NCBI GenBank assembly: GCA_023091735.1
Contig: JALKBU010000215.1
Coordinates: forward strand, 1 to 59,948
Length of the DNA: 59,948 nt
Source: Trichomonas tenax
Lineage: Eukaryota; Parabasalia; Trichomonadida; Trichomonadidae
Reading direction: 5' to 3'
The notes below the pieces were generated by a model. The model ran no database searches. It was given only the letters and a program-made list of their open reading frames with translations, and was not told where the DNA came from. Positions 8,376 to 20,522 of the stretch are shown here, piece by piece. Position 1 is the first letter of the stretch; every line of letters begins with the position of its first letter. The position numbers were made by a program, and so were the translations under genes.

Positions 8376-10967
8376 TTGACAAAACAACTTCTTTGCGTTG
8401 CAGAGAAGCCTTCTGTTGCTTTGGCAGCGACAAAAATTCTTTCAAACAACAAATTCGAGGCAACAAAGACTAAAACAAAGAACATTAACGTTTATAAATT
8501 TGAAAAACAATTTCAAGATCAAAATATTACAGTAGCATTTACATCAACGCACGGACACATCCTAACTCCGAACTTTCCTGAAGGCTTTATCCAAAAATTA
8601 CCGAGAAATGCTAATTCACAAATTTTTGATTGCCAAATTAACTGGGAATTCGTGAAGGGCTGCAAAGGCCTGGTCCAAAACATACAATCCCTCGCTAAAA
8701 AGTCATTTGCTCTGTTTCTTTGGCTTGATAATGACAGAGAAGGCGAAGGTATTGCACATGAGGTCGAACAAATATGCAAAGAAGTCCATCCATTGATAAA
8801 AATTCTAAGAGCTCGATTTCCAAGTTTAGATTCGAATGATATAAATAAAGCATTTAAATATCCTGATCAAATGAACAAAAAGGACGTACTAGCATGCAAA
8901 CTACGTGCAGAAATGGACTTTAGAACAGGTGTAGCGTTCACAAGATTTCAATATCAGTTTAAAGGAATTTTACAAGATGATGGAGAGGTAATATCATATG
9001 GACCATGTCAGTTTCCAACACTTGGTTTCGTTGTTAAAGCATTTCTCGAAAATAAAAAGCACAAACCAGAAAAATTCTACAAAATCGAATGCGCGATCCA
9101 GAAGAACAAACAGACAGTGAGTCTTCTCTGGGATAGGAAACGTTTATTCTGCGAGGCTTCTACATTCGCAATATATCAGTCAATGCTCGAAAATCCTGTT
9201 GCTGAGGTCACTAATGTCGCCGAAAAGTTATCTTTATCCAAAAAACCATTACCACTGACAACAATCAAATTGTTATCGAGTTGTGCTCAATATTTTGATA
9301 TAAGCGGCAAGAAAACAATGAAAGCAGCAGAGTGGCTTTATCAGAGAGGTATGATATCATACCCAAGAACAGAAACAGATTCATTTGCACCAGATTTTAA
9401 TTTCTCTGAGATCGTCAACAATTTAACAAAGAATGATGATGAAATTGGAAAATACGCAAAATTTATACAGAACAATATCGAAGCTCCGCGAAGTGGAAAA
9501 CTCACTGACAATGCGCATCCACCAATATATCCACTAAGAGCGAAAAACAGAGATTTTGGAGATGAAAATCTCGACAAAGTTTTCGATTTCATTTGCCGTC
9601 ATTTTCTTGCTTGTGTATCGACAGATGGGATATATATGCAGACAAGCATCAATGCGGATGTTGGTGGCGAACAGTTCCACTGCGATGGCGCACGTATTCT
9701 GGATCAAGGATGGCACGAAATATATCCTTGGAAGCCATTCAAAGTGAAAGAAATTCCAAAAATTAAAGAAGGCGAAACTTTTGAACCAAAGTTCATACAA
9801 ATGAATCCTGGTGACACAACTGCTCCATTGCTTCTTACTGAGGCACAGCTCCTCAAAACACTCAACAAAAATGGAATCGGAACAGATGCAACATTTCAAG
9901 ATCACATCGACAAAATCAAGAAAAGGAAATACATCGTCAAAAAACTCAAAGCTTATGCACCAACACCATTAGGAATGGCTTTGTATTCCGCTTACAACAG
10001 AATGGGATTTGAATTCATGGATCCAAAACTCAGAGCTGAGTTAGAATCAGATCTGAAGGCAATTCAAGCAGGAGATGAAGACTTTAATGAAGTTTATTCT
10101 CGACATGTTTCGAAATACAGAGAATTATATCATATTGCTTTGAAGAACAAAAATATCCTCTCAGAGGAATTCCAGAAAGGAAAAGATAATCCTTACGATG
10201 CGCCTATGCCCAGAAAATCTAAAAAGAAAGAAGAAAAATCTGAAAGTTCGAATGATGAAATGCCAAAGAAGAAACGATCGAAATCTGTCGAAAAATCAGA
10301 AACATGTCCAAAATTAGAAAGAAACAAAAGCGAGAATCCAAGAAAAGAACGTTCAAAGGATGATAATCCAAAGACTGAAAAAAGAAAAATCGATAATTCA
10401 AAATCGAAGAAAACTCAAAATGTTGAGCATCGCAAAGAAGAACCATCAAGAAAGAATTCAAACGACATTGAAAGAAAAAAACGCCACATTGATCAAAATT
10501 CAAGAAATACTCAAGACAATCAGCAAAGAAAAGATAATTCAAGAATTGATAATCCAAAGAATGATATAAAAGAAACAAAAATTAAACTATCACAAGATTC
10601 GTTTGATTTTTCAAGGAAAGAATTCGAAAAAATCGAATTTGCTGGCAGTGACATCTCAGAGATAACTTACCCAAGAAAGGAAAACTCAAGAAATGATTAT
10701 CAAAGACATGAATATTCAAGAGATGATTTCCAAAGAAATGAAAGATTAAGAAATGATTATTCAAGAGAAAATTATCAAAGAAATGATTATCAAAGGGATG
10801 AATATTCAAGAAACGATTATCAAAAGAATTTTCACAATAGAAATGATGAAAGAGATAATTCAGAAAGATTTAGAGATCGAAGAAATGATAACCAAAAGAG
10901 ACCTTATGTCGATAGACATCCAGGACAACAGAACTTTGAAAGGAAACAGCGTTATTCAAAATATTAA
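8376..10967 (+). CDS. TOP3: DNA topoisomerase III (type IA)
   Basis: Type IA topoisomerase that passes single strands and dissolves recombination intermediates in the nucleus. The TOPRIM domain starts at once (LLCVAEKPS, Glu10) with the acidic motif DNDREGEG at 118-125. The active-site tyrosine is Y329 in ISYPRTET. The core ends near residue 600, followed by a 260-residue tail rich in K, R, N and S, ending in repeated NDYQR/EYSR-type units. No zinc fingers are seen in the tail. The frame has no ATG upstream of 8376: the codon exactly where the family begins is TTG, an in-frame TGA lies at 8343-8345, and the next in-frame ATG is about 170 codons inside, past the TOPRIM core. Otherwise the gene looks intact. 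Alpha versus beta type is not decided. Confidence 0.92.
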   Translation: MTKQLLCVAEKPSVALAATKILSNNKFEATKTKTKNINVYKFEKQFQDQNITVAFTSTHGHILTPNFPEGFIQKLPRNANSQIFDCQINWEFVKGCKGLVQNIQSLAKKSFALFLWLDNDREGEGIAHEVEQICKEVHPLIKILRARFPSLDSNDINKAFKYPDQMNKKDVLACKLRAEMDFRTGVAFTRFQYQFKGILQDDGEVISYGPCQFPTLGFVVKAFLENKKHKPEKFYKIECAIQKNKQTVSLLWDRKRLFCEASTFAIYQSMLENPVAEVTNVAEKLSLSKKPLPLTTIKLLSSCAQYFDISGKKTMKAAEWLYQRGMISYPRTETDSFAPDFNFSEIVNNLTKNDDEIGKYAKFIQNNIEAPRSGKLTDNAHPPIYPLRAKNRDFGDENLDKVFDFICRHFLACVSTDGIYMQTSINADVGGEQFHCDGARILDQGWHEIYPWKPFKVKEIPKIKEGETFEPKFIQMNPGDTTAPLLLTEAQLLKTLNKNGIGTDATFQDHIDKIKKRKYIVKKLKAYAPTPLGMALYSAYNRMGFEFMDPKLRAELESDLKAIQAGDEDFNEVYSRHVSKYRELYHIALKNKNILSEEFQKGKDNPYDAPMPRKSKKKEEKSESSNDEMPKKKRSKSVEKSETCPKLERNKSENPRKERSKDDNPKTEKRKIDNSKSKKTQNVEHRKEEPSRKNSNDIERKKRHIDQNSRNTQDNQQRKDNSRIDNPKNDIKETKIKLSQDSFDFSRKEFEKIEFAGSDISEITYPRKENSRNDYQRHEYSRDDFQRNERLRNDYSRENYQRNDYQRDEYSRNDYQKNFHNRNDERDNSERFRDRRNDNQKRPYVDRHPGQQNFERKQRYSKY

Positions 10968-11716
10968 TGTGTTTGTTGTAAATGTTATTTACTATTTATG
11001 TACAAATGTTTATTTCAATCAATATTTCAATTATGTAGTTTGATTTCGGCTATTAAATGCCATTATTTCAACTATGGTCATTACGATATCTTACCTTTGA
11101 GTCATTTACACATCTAAACGCTTGATTTCTCCTTCTTAATTATAAAATTTGTGAAAAGATTTTATTTAACAAAGATTCAAATTTTATTTTTGATGAATAT
11201 GTTAATAAACTCCTTTGTGAGCATTATCAATTTATAAATCTGATGAAGCTATGTTTGGAGGTGCAATTTCCAACCATGAAAGTCTGGCAAGCAATGTTGC
11301 ACATATGATAATACCGATTTTAATGTATGGAGATTCAATTTATTTTCTGAATATAAAAATTGTCATCGCCAGTGGAAACAAAAGATATTCAGAAACAAAA
11401 TGATATACATTGAAAATAAGCATGGAATACTGTATATGAATTGATCCATTAGACTTCTCTAGAGTCGATATATAGAGCTTTAATAAAGCATCTTCTTAAG
11501 CATAAATGATTTAATGAAAAACACATCTGAAGCTGAGACAAAGTCGAGGAATTAAGGGAAAAACGCTATTTTATTAAAATTTCTCGATATATGAAAGGTA
11601 TAATTTATAAAAATCGCAGAACATCAATTGCAAAAAGTGAAATATAGGCTATGGATATTGCAAATTTAGAGGATTTATAATAAATTTTAAAGTACGTTTA
11701 ACCTAAAACTTCGAAA
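10968..11716. other. AT-rich intergenic
   Basis: No gene recognised. ACGTTTA at 11694-11700 lies 17 bases before the next ATG and also occurs before the coiled-coil gene at 47025. Confidence 0.45.
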
Positions 11717-13612
11717 ATGGATATTTTTGCTTCGCCGCCAAAATTAAACGGCGACAATCACGAAATTAAAGAGGCGATACAGAGTTCTAAAACTGCATTA
11801 AGAGAAACAACGCAAAATGTCAACGCAAGAGAAATAAATATTCATATTACTGCAGAAAGTATCACTCAAATGCTGAAACGTGTCGATGACTGGGAAAAAC
11901 GACTTGCAGAATACACAGAACAAGCGCTTGAAAAGCAAAATTCTATTCGTGGCGAGCAAGAAAAATTTTTCGGCCAAAACGAAACCGAAAATAAGCAATT
12001 AGATGACGAAATTCGGAAACATGAAGAACTTTTACAGAATTTAATGAATAATTACAACCAAATTAAACTAAATTTAAAGTGGATTGAAGATTCAAAAATT
12101 AATTTTAATAAGAATATACTAGAATTAAACAGATCAGTCAATGATATTTCAACCGCTGATGCTGAACACACCAGTAATATCACAAAAGCAAGTGAAAAAG
12201 ATGTTGAATTTGAAAATCAACAAGAAGAAGCTTGCATAGAGATGAACAGAATAAAAGATCAAATTGACTCAGTAAACAACGACATTTCGAAAGTTCAAAG
12301 TACAATTTCAGACTTTAATCTCAAGAATGCACAAAATCTCGCCGAAATCACTAAAACAGAGTTCAAAATCGAGAATCTACGCGAAAAACTTAAAAATACT
12401 ATAGAAAAATACAATGAAAACATGGATTCTCTCACGAAAAACTTTAAAAATAATGATGATATTAATCCAAAATTAAAACCAACGATTCTTCAAAATCAGA
12501 TAACAGATATCAAGAATTCCATGGCAAAAATCATCAAATCTATATCAGAAAATAATTCAACAGAGAAAATTATAAAATCAAATATTCTTCAAGTGAAAAC
12601 TAATGCAATGACTCTCAAAAACAATATCAAATCAGTAAATGCAGAAATAGATAATGTTAGAGCAGATCATAACAGATTTCTCGATAATATAGTGAAAATT
12701 CGAACAATTAAAGTTAACACAATCTCGGACATTAAAACTTCATTGTTTGATGTTCAGAAATCAATCAGTGAGACAAAGCAATCACTGGAAGAGATGGCTA
12801 TGATGGAAGCTAGGATTGCACAAAGGATAAGATCAACAGACGTAAAAATCGAGTGTTGCAGAGCAAACAAAGATCAAATAGACACGAATGAAATAGAATT
12901 AGAAAAATTATCTGTAATGAATGAAAATAGAGATATAACACAATCCGCGAGAATTGTCGCTCTCCAGGATGTTTATGATGCATTGGTAAATAGAATTAAA
13001 GGCGCTGAAATAGAAGAAGCGAGATTAAACAGAAATTTCGTTGCTTTAGTTTCAAATCGTCCACAAGAAGCAGAATCAATGACAGATATGCTTCAGGGAG
13101 CACTGAAAAAGATCCACAAAGAGAATAAAAGTCTTGCTAAGCAAATACAGCAAATAAATTCTCATATCAATGACATTAAATTTGAAGCGAAGAAAGTTGA
13201 TGCTGCAATCAAAAATAAGAGAACTGTTTCAACAGTTAATGTCTCTAAATCAACGAAACCAACAAATGTTTGCTACAAACAGAATGAAATTTCGAATTTG
13301 ATATCGAAAGTCTGCGAAAAGAAAGAAAATAATGATTACATTAAAAGAAGGATTCAACAGAAGAAACAGATGTCAACAAATATTTATAATAGCACAAATT
13401 TTAGAAAATCATATCTCGATAATGATATTAATATGAAAATGCACTACGACTCAATCGAAAAATCTTCATTCAAAGAAAAATTAACCCTCTACGACTTAAT
13501 ATGGGCAATTCAGTCCGAAACATATGTTTGGAGAAGCGAAAATACTGTTTTTGCTAAGAAGTTGTTGTTAAATACTTGGAATCATCAAATTGATTTGTTT
13601 TGTTACCATTGA
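11717..13612 (+). CDS. Long coiled-coil protein, unknown function
   Basis: A 631-residue intact frame, almost wholly predicted coiled coil from about residue 50 to 560 (Glu/Lys/Gln/Asn-rich heptads, few Pro or Gly). The short N-terminus (MDIFASPPKLNG) and the C-terminus (about 575-631, TLYDLIWAIQSETYVW) are non-coiled and could be docking segments. No motor, CH or other enzymatic domain is visible. Such proteins in trichomonads are often cytoskeletal (axostyle, costa or basal body), but that is inference. The ATG at 11717 is the first in frame. Confidence 0.8.
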   Translation: MDIFASPPKLNGDNHEIKEAIQSSKTALRETTQNVNAREINIHITAESITQMLKRVDDWEKRLAEYTEQALEKQNSIRGEQEKFFGQNETENKQLDDEIRKHEELLQNLMNNYNQIKLNLKWIEDSKINFNKNILELNRSVNDISTADAEHTSNITKASEKDVEFENQQEEACIEMNRIKDQIDSVNNDISKVQSTISDFNLKNAQNLAEITKTEFKIENLREKLKNTIEKYNENMDSLTKNFKNNDDINPKLKPTILQNQITDIKNSMAKIIKSISENNSTEKIIKSNILQVKTNAMTLKNNIKSVNAEIDNVRADHNRFLDNIVKIRTIKVNTISDIKTSLFDVQKSISETKQSLEEMAMMEARIAQRIRSTDVKIECCRANKDQIDTNEIELEKLSVMNENRDITQSARIVALQDVYDALVNRIKGAEIEEARLNRNFVALVSNRPQEAESMTDMLQGALKKIHKENKSLAKQIQQINSHINDIKFEAKKVDAAIKNKRTVSTVNVSKSTKPTNVCYKQNEISNLISKVCEKKENNDYIKRRIQQKKQMSTNIYNSTNFRKSYLDNDINMKMHYDSIEKSSFKEKLTLYDLIWAIQSETYVWRSENTVFAKKLLLNTWNHQIDLFCYH

Positions 13613-14069
13613 ACTAAATTGTTTTGTATTTTATTTATTTTTTAATCCTTATTTCACCTCATTTGTGAAATTATAAAATCTCCAACAAAATTAATTAATG
13701 ACAATCTTCTTGAAAAATCAATATAAACCTCCAAAATATGTTATGCCATTGAATAATTATTTTATATTTTTACGAATTTGATATCGATTCAAATTAAAAT
13801 GTTTTCGATTTGTTTTTCGAACAGAATTTATCAGAAATTCTCAGGCTTTATCCGAGTAATCACATTTTTAGTTAAAACACATTAAAAATGATTTTCAATA
13901 TTGATTTGAAACAAATTTTCAATTTTTTAAGAAACATATTGAATAGGTAATCATATAATTATTATCAATGATTATACATCACTCCAATTTTTCTGATACG
14001 CAAGATTAATAACAAATTAATAATAATATTATTATCAAATTAAACAACAATAAAATTATTGAATATGGC
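13613..14069. other. AT-rich intergenic, no gene seen
   Basis: Spacer between convergent genes. Nothing recognised. Confidence 0.45.
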
Positions 14070-14579
14070 TTAGTAAATTTCATTTTTCATTGCTAAAATA
14101 GCATCATAAAGAGAATTCAATTTTTCTTCATCTGCATGTGACAATCTCGAAAAATATAGCATCTTTTCGTTATTTAGATACGGAATTCTATTTTTCAGCT
14201 TGAATTCAAGTCGCTCTATTAATGTCACGAAACTTTCATCTTGTACTGGTGGTAAAAAGTGGTCAACCAACTCAGTACATTGCAGCTTTCTGCAAATCTG
14301 AACGAGCGACTTCAAATTTCGAAGTTTTCGTACTTTTCCTTTATATGCTTCAATTAAAGCCATCATTGTATCTTCTTCATCAGGAAAATCGAATACCATT
14401 GTATCGAAAAGTGGATCTGAGCGATGAATATGTCTGATAACCGGCGAAATAATGTCCGCGATATATTTTGAAACTTGAACTGCATTATTTGTGAATTTAA
14501 ACGTAAAGGTTTCGCCCTGTGACGCAATGTGCAGCAGACTCTCTATTGTTTCGAATGGAATATCGTTGAGGGAAATCAT
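14070..14579 (-). CDS. Small BTB-like / ankyrin-family N-terminal domain protein
   Basis: A 169-residue product. The block FKFTNNAVQVSKYIADIISPVIRHIH… resembles the N-terminal BTB-like domain that precedes DUF3447/ankyrin repeats in large trichomonad families, here with no ankyrin repeats. It is either a stand-alone adaptor or a shortened family member; the frame is intact and ends at TAA. Two copies of the TGWCATGTAAA word lie 24-52 bases upstream of its ATG, which supports expression. Confidence 0.65.
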   Translation of the reverse strand: MISLNDIPFETIESLLHIASQGETFTFKFTNNAVQVSKYIADIISPVIRHIHRSDPLFDTMVFDFPDEEDTMMALIEAYKGKVRKLRNLKSLVQICRKLQCTELVDHFLPPVQDESFVTLIERLEFKLKNRIPYLNNEKMLYFSRLSHADEEKLNSLYDAILAMKNEIY

Positions 14580-14602
14580 TTTTCTTTTTGAATGATTTCT
14601 TT

Positions 14603-14631
14603 TGACATGTAAAAAATCTTTGTCATGTAAA
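14603..14631 (-). promoter_or_regulatory. Paired TGWCATGTAAA words
   Basis: TGACATGTAAA (14603-14613) and TGTCATGTAAA (14621-14631) stand close upstream of the start at 14579. The word recurs near several gene starts in this window. Confidence 0.45.
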
Positions 14632-14789
14632 TAAACAATATGTCAATTTGATTTGATTTTTCGTTTTTGAGCTAAATGAGCTTTTGGCATATAATAATAC
14701 TTTCAGTAGTCACACAAAATCTATGGTTGATGTTAAATTATGCTATATATAGTTTTGAAAATGGAAAAATCATTGACAAATGTTGTTGA

Positions 14790-15680
14790 AACAATATTGG
14801 AGTTTTATCAATATTATTTCATAATTCATGGGAAGAAGTCTATCCTTCTCCGGTTGCACACCAAACAAAATCAAACTACAAATACCAGCTATGGTTTAAA
14901 CCTTTAGAATTCAGTTTTTATATTACAAGTTGCAATTTCATCTCAATACATTCGAATTGCACATTCCATTTAGACTGCGAAGTTCAATATAGGGGAAATA
15001 ATTATTATCCTGCATCATATCGTTGCTATAATTACTACGGGTATTGTTATCAACAATACGTTTGCTATAATGATTCGATATCAATAAGATCCAGTCGTTT
15101 TGAACAGGTATCTGGTGACCATTATAAATTGCCAAACCATGCAAATTTCATCTCTGTTACTAATTGTGGAAATCAACAATCAGAATGGATTGTATCGCAT
15201 TGTTGGGGTAATATGATTACTCATAGTTGTAACTTTTCGAGTAATTGTGGAAGTGCAATATTTCGTTCTGGAACAGAAGATTATGATCACACCATATCTT
15301 ACTGTAACATTATGAACAACAAAGGAATATTATTATCATCCAGAAACTATTTTATCGAATTACGTTCGAATGAAGGTGAATACAATCATTATACTCATTA
15401 TGTTCAATATTGTAATATAAACAATAATAATTGCCCAGATCATCTTATTTTCACCTTGAAGGCCTCGCAATTTGAACACTGCGTCATGTATAAGAATACG
15501 GGAAATTTATATATCACTATCAGTGAACCTGGATTCAAATTAACATTTATCGACTGCTATATTCAGTATTTTGTTACATTATCATGTTCTGGTTCAATTA
15601 TCATTCAAAGCACGAGGTTAGCTAGTAAAACAAAATATATTTCGAGTATTTTTAAATATTATGACTTAAGGGGCGACTAA
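14790..15680 (+). pseudogene. Beta-helix-type surface protein remnant
   Basis: An open frame of 297 codons follows a TGA at 14787-14789 and has no suitable ATG near its start. The product is rich in Asn, Tyr, Ser and Cys with repeated short strands such as TSCNFISI, HSCNFSSNCGSA and YCNINNNNC, the pattern of right-handed parallel beta-helix (pectin-lyase/Pmp-like) surface repeats that are highly expanded in trichomonads. It lacks a signal peptide and the C-terminal TM anchor, so it is a truncated copy rather than a working gene. Confidence 0.6.
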
Positions 15681-16871
15681 TATGAAAAGTGACAAATAAG
15701 GTTACTAATTTTCCATAATTTTTCCCTTCTACCAAGCAGGAGAAAATTTCAGAATTACTTAAAAAAATCAACTTTGTTTTAAATTAATCAGCATCCAATA
15801 GGGTGTCAATACGCGCAATCTTTCCTTTCAGATCATAAATTTTTTGAATGATATATTTTGATTTTAGCATTTTATCTAAAATTTATGCACGCACTAATCA
15901 TATTTGAGCATGCAAACATATTTAATAAACAAATATCTAATAAATTGTTTTTTTCGGCGCTTCATCCATTATATGCTGGTTTGTAGGACCTTATTTTGAT
16001 GTTTGTATACACCTGCATATGAGATATGCAGACATAAGCGGCATTAATATATATAATATATAATGAAATATATGTTGAAATATATTAGATATTTTTATGT
16101 TCTAAATTACACTCAATATAACTGAATTAATATCCGCGAGATTATTTTTTTTTTTTGTAAAATAGTGAAAAATCAAAATTCGATTAGTAACGCTTAATAT
16201 TGACAATATTATGCTTAATCAATTATATCATTCTATAGTATTCATTGTATATTACTAGTGTAATGAGGTACAAAAGCATGACATCACACACAGTTCGAAT
16301 ATATTACGAGTTTTTATTATCGAATAGTTAGAAAAAATAAATCATCTATTTTGGAAAGACTAAAAGCGTTTAGAGGTTAAAATGAGTATGAATATATAGC
16401 ATAAATTTTCTAGTATTGTTTGATCGACAATAGATGTTGAAAAACGCAAAAAAGATAATTGATCAATAATTATACCTTTAATATCAATGTTTCTTGATAT
16501 TATTAGGTATAACCTCATTTCTCTTGAGATTTCGTGATATTTTATGTATTTTCATCATTGATAAAGTGAAGATGATATAAATTTTGTTATCGATTGAACG
16601 TTAATGCAGCCTAAACTGCCTGAACACGAATTTATGCATTGGTTTAAGATCAGTGTGACATATTTGAACGAATATTGTACACAAGTTGATCATATAAGCT
16701 GTGTAGAAAACATCGTTGTGTGAGTGATTCAAGTTCAGAACCTAATGATCATATATTATTTTGGTGCAGTAAAAATATTAATATTTATCATAATGCATTG
16801 ATTCCCATATATGGTATCATCAATGCATGCAATTTTCGAATATAACATCAATGTTCAATTCATCGACAATC
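15681..16871. other. AT-rich intergenic, no gene seen
   Basis: Between the beta-helix remnant and the inverted-repeat element. GAAAAGTGACA at 15684-15694 copies the TCACTTTT word in reverse, but no gene follows it. Nothing else recognised. Confidence 0.4.
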
Positions 16872-17100
16872 GACCTGATTGTAAAGTTGGTCGTCTTTCC
16901 AAATATGGGTACTTATTTGGAAATTCCAATATTTTGGAAATATGGTCGAGTTTGGAAAAACCGTCGATTCGGAAAAAACTTTTTATTGGAAATATGGTCG
17001 AGTTTGGAAGTTTGCCATCATTTGGCTTTTCCAAATTTGAATTTGGAAATACTGTATCAACTCAAGTTCGCGTATTTCCATTGACATTGGAAATTGGAAA
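16872..17100 (+). repeat. Left terminal inverted repeat
   Basis: Left arm of the element. Compared with the right arm it carries an internal 52-bp duplication: the 24-mer beginning TTGGAAATATGGTCGAG occurs at 16934-16957 and again at 16986-17009. Confidence 0.85.
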
Positions 17101-18187
17101 TATGTTGCTATATTTCCAAATAAGTCGGGTTTGGAAAATCGAAGAAATATGGAAATAGGAAATCGAATATGGAATTTGTAGAAATGGCCAGATCATTGGA
17201 AATATGTTCTCAAATCAAAGTCAATACTAATTGAAATTATCACGCAGATATCACCATTACGACACATGAATTAAATGCACCATAACACAAAAAATGCATT
17301 TTTTACAATCTAAAAATTTCAAAGTTAAAATTATGACTGTCGTCTTCAAAAGTTGATTGAAACAACAAGAGTTTCAAAGCTTCGAATTTGATATATATCT
17401 TGTACATACTGCTTCATCCTTCTGCATATAGCTTCCTCACATATTACATCTATCCAAAGCTATGTAATTTTTGGAGTTTCAATCTGAGCATACATAATAA
17501 TTTTTGCATTTACTTTTCCTTCTACAGAATCATTATTTTGACATTACCATCAAAATTCTTTCCATCATAATATTATAAGCATACTTTCTATTTTGAAAAA
17601 TACTTGTAAATAAAATTCGATTTATTTTTCATAAATATTAATATCTGTTTTAACTATAGTATTTATCTTAACCTGTTTCTGTATTTTTGGAGGAGTGATC
17701 AGAAAGATCTTTAGGCTGCAGGTGTTCTCACTCCCTTTGGTTCATCAGCTTGACTTGAAATTTTAAATATATGTATATGATATAGTTAAATAATGTGACA
17801 GAGTGTCATCGAACCAGTAACTTTTTTCAAACTTCCAATTCCAAATTTGAGAAAAACTTAAAAATTGAATGTTTGATAGCGGTACGTGAGATGACTCATC
17901 TAGCAAATAAATTTCTAGCAGATTAAGAATGATTAGTTAAACAAAAATATGTCAAATGTGAGAATATAGACCTTACTGTGGCCTATCAGTTTCAGCATAT
18001 TTTGTCACGAGTTTGTTGACTTATGGCTCTCCAGAGAGCAAACACTTAACTTTACATTTGAATTTTTAGTCAAAAAAGGGACCCGTTTCTCGCATGAGAT
18101 TTAGCGAATTACTTAAGCATGTTTTAAATACCTTTTCCATTACAATATTTTATCCAATATCCATTTCATATTTCCAAATCACCTTTT

Positions 18188-18364
18188 TTTCCAATTTCCA
18201 ATGTCAATGGAAATACACGAACTTCAGTTGAAACCGTATTTCCGAACTCAAATTTGGAAAATCCAAATGATGGCAAACTTCCAAACTCGACCATATTTCC
18301 AAAATATTGGAATTTCCAAATAAGTACCCATATTTGGAAAGACGACCAACTTTACAATCAGGTC
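18188..18364 (-). repeat. Right terminal inverted repeat
   Basis: Reverse complement matches the left arm closely from the outer GACCTG to TTTCCATTGACATTGG, with the single copy state at the place where the left arm is duplicated. Confidence 0.85.
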
Positions 18365-18979
18365 CAATTTTTCCGAATAGAAAATCATGTGTTTTAAGCT
18401 AACTATTATATATATCAATTATACAATAGGGGATGAATATAGACTTATATTCGGTGCAATAATATCTAAAAAATAATGGCTGCATATGTCTGTGAAAAAT
18501 AAGGTTAAAATAATTCTTTGGAAATCAAATTTTCGAAAAAAATGCACATTTTTTTTCAACTTTATGAATACAAGGTATTTTAAAAACTCTTAACGGCAAT
18601 AATGTAGCAAAAATTATATAATAACTAATTATTAAGATGATAGCTTTTATGGAGAAACATATTTGGGAAAATAATGCATTTTTCAACCCATTTTCTATGA
18701 TAAGGTTATATTTTTGAATTGTTTCAAATTAATGTCACAATGTTTGATAAATTTGCAAAAAAATGAAAATGTGGCTACAAAGATGATTGATTATAGGTTA
18801 TGGATTTACAAACTCATGTCTGGAACAGTTGTAGAATTGCAGTATTAATGATTAATTAGAAAACAAAATGAATTCGAAAACAGTTTTTAGTGCTCAAAAA
18901 ATGCCCAAAATAAAACCTCAAAATTAATGTATCTTTGATTTAAACTTTATTATTATATATACTAAAGAATAGAGAGTAT
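18365..18979. other. AT-rich intergenic, no gene seen
   Basis: Sequence between the inverted-repeat element and the protease pseudogene. Nothing recognised. Confidence 0.4.

Positions 18980-20522
<1,543 letters not shown>

Larger units (their letters stand above)
16872..18364. mobile_element. Non-autonomous inverted-repeat element (about 1.49 kb)
   Basis: The ends are inverted copies of each other: GACCTGATTGTAAAGTTGG at the left and its reverse complement at the right, and the match runs about 180 bases inward. The arms are built from repeated TTTGGAAA/TTTCCAAA words. The interior (17101-18187) has no convincing reading frame, so any transposase would come from elsewhere. No clear target duplication was found. 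This fits a MITE or foldback element; the superfamily is unknown. Confidence 0.8.

Noticed and set aside
10219..10578. 119-codon minus-strand frame with many Phe and Leu
   Set aside because: Antisense of the AAR/GAA-rich topoisomerase tail; hydrophobic shadow only.
16811..17158. 115-codon frame rich in FGN/EIW
   Set aside because: It is the translation of the TTTGGAAAT word array in the left inverted repeat.
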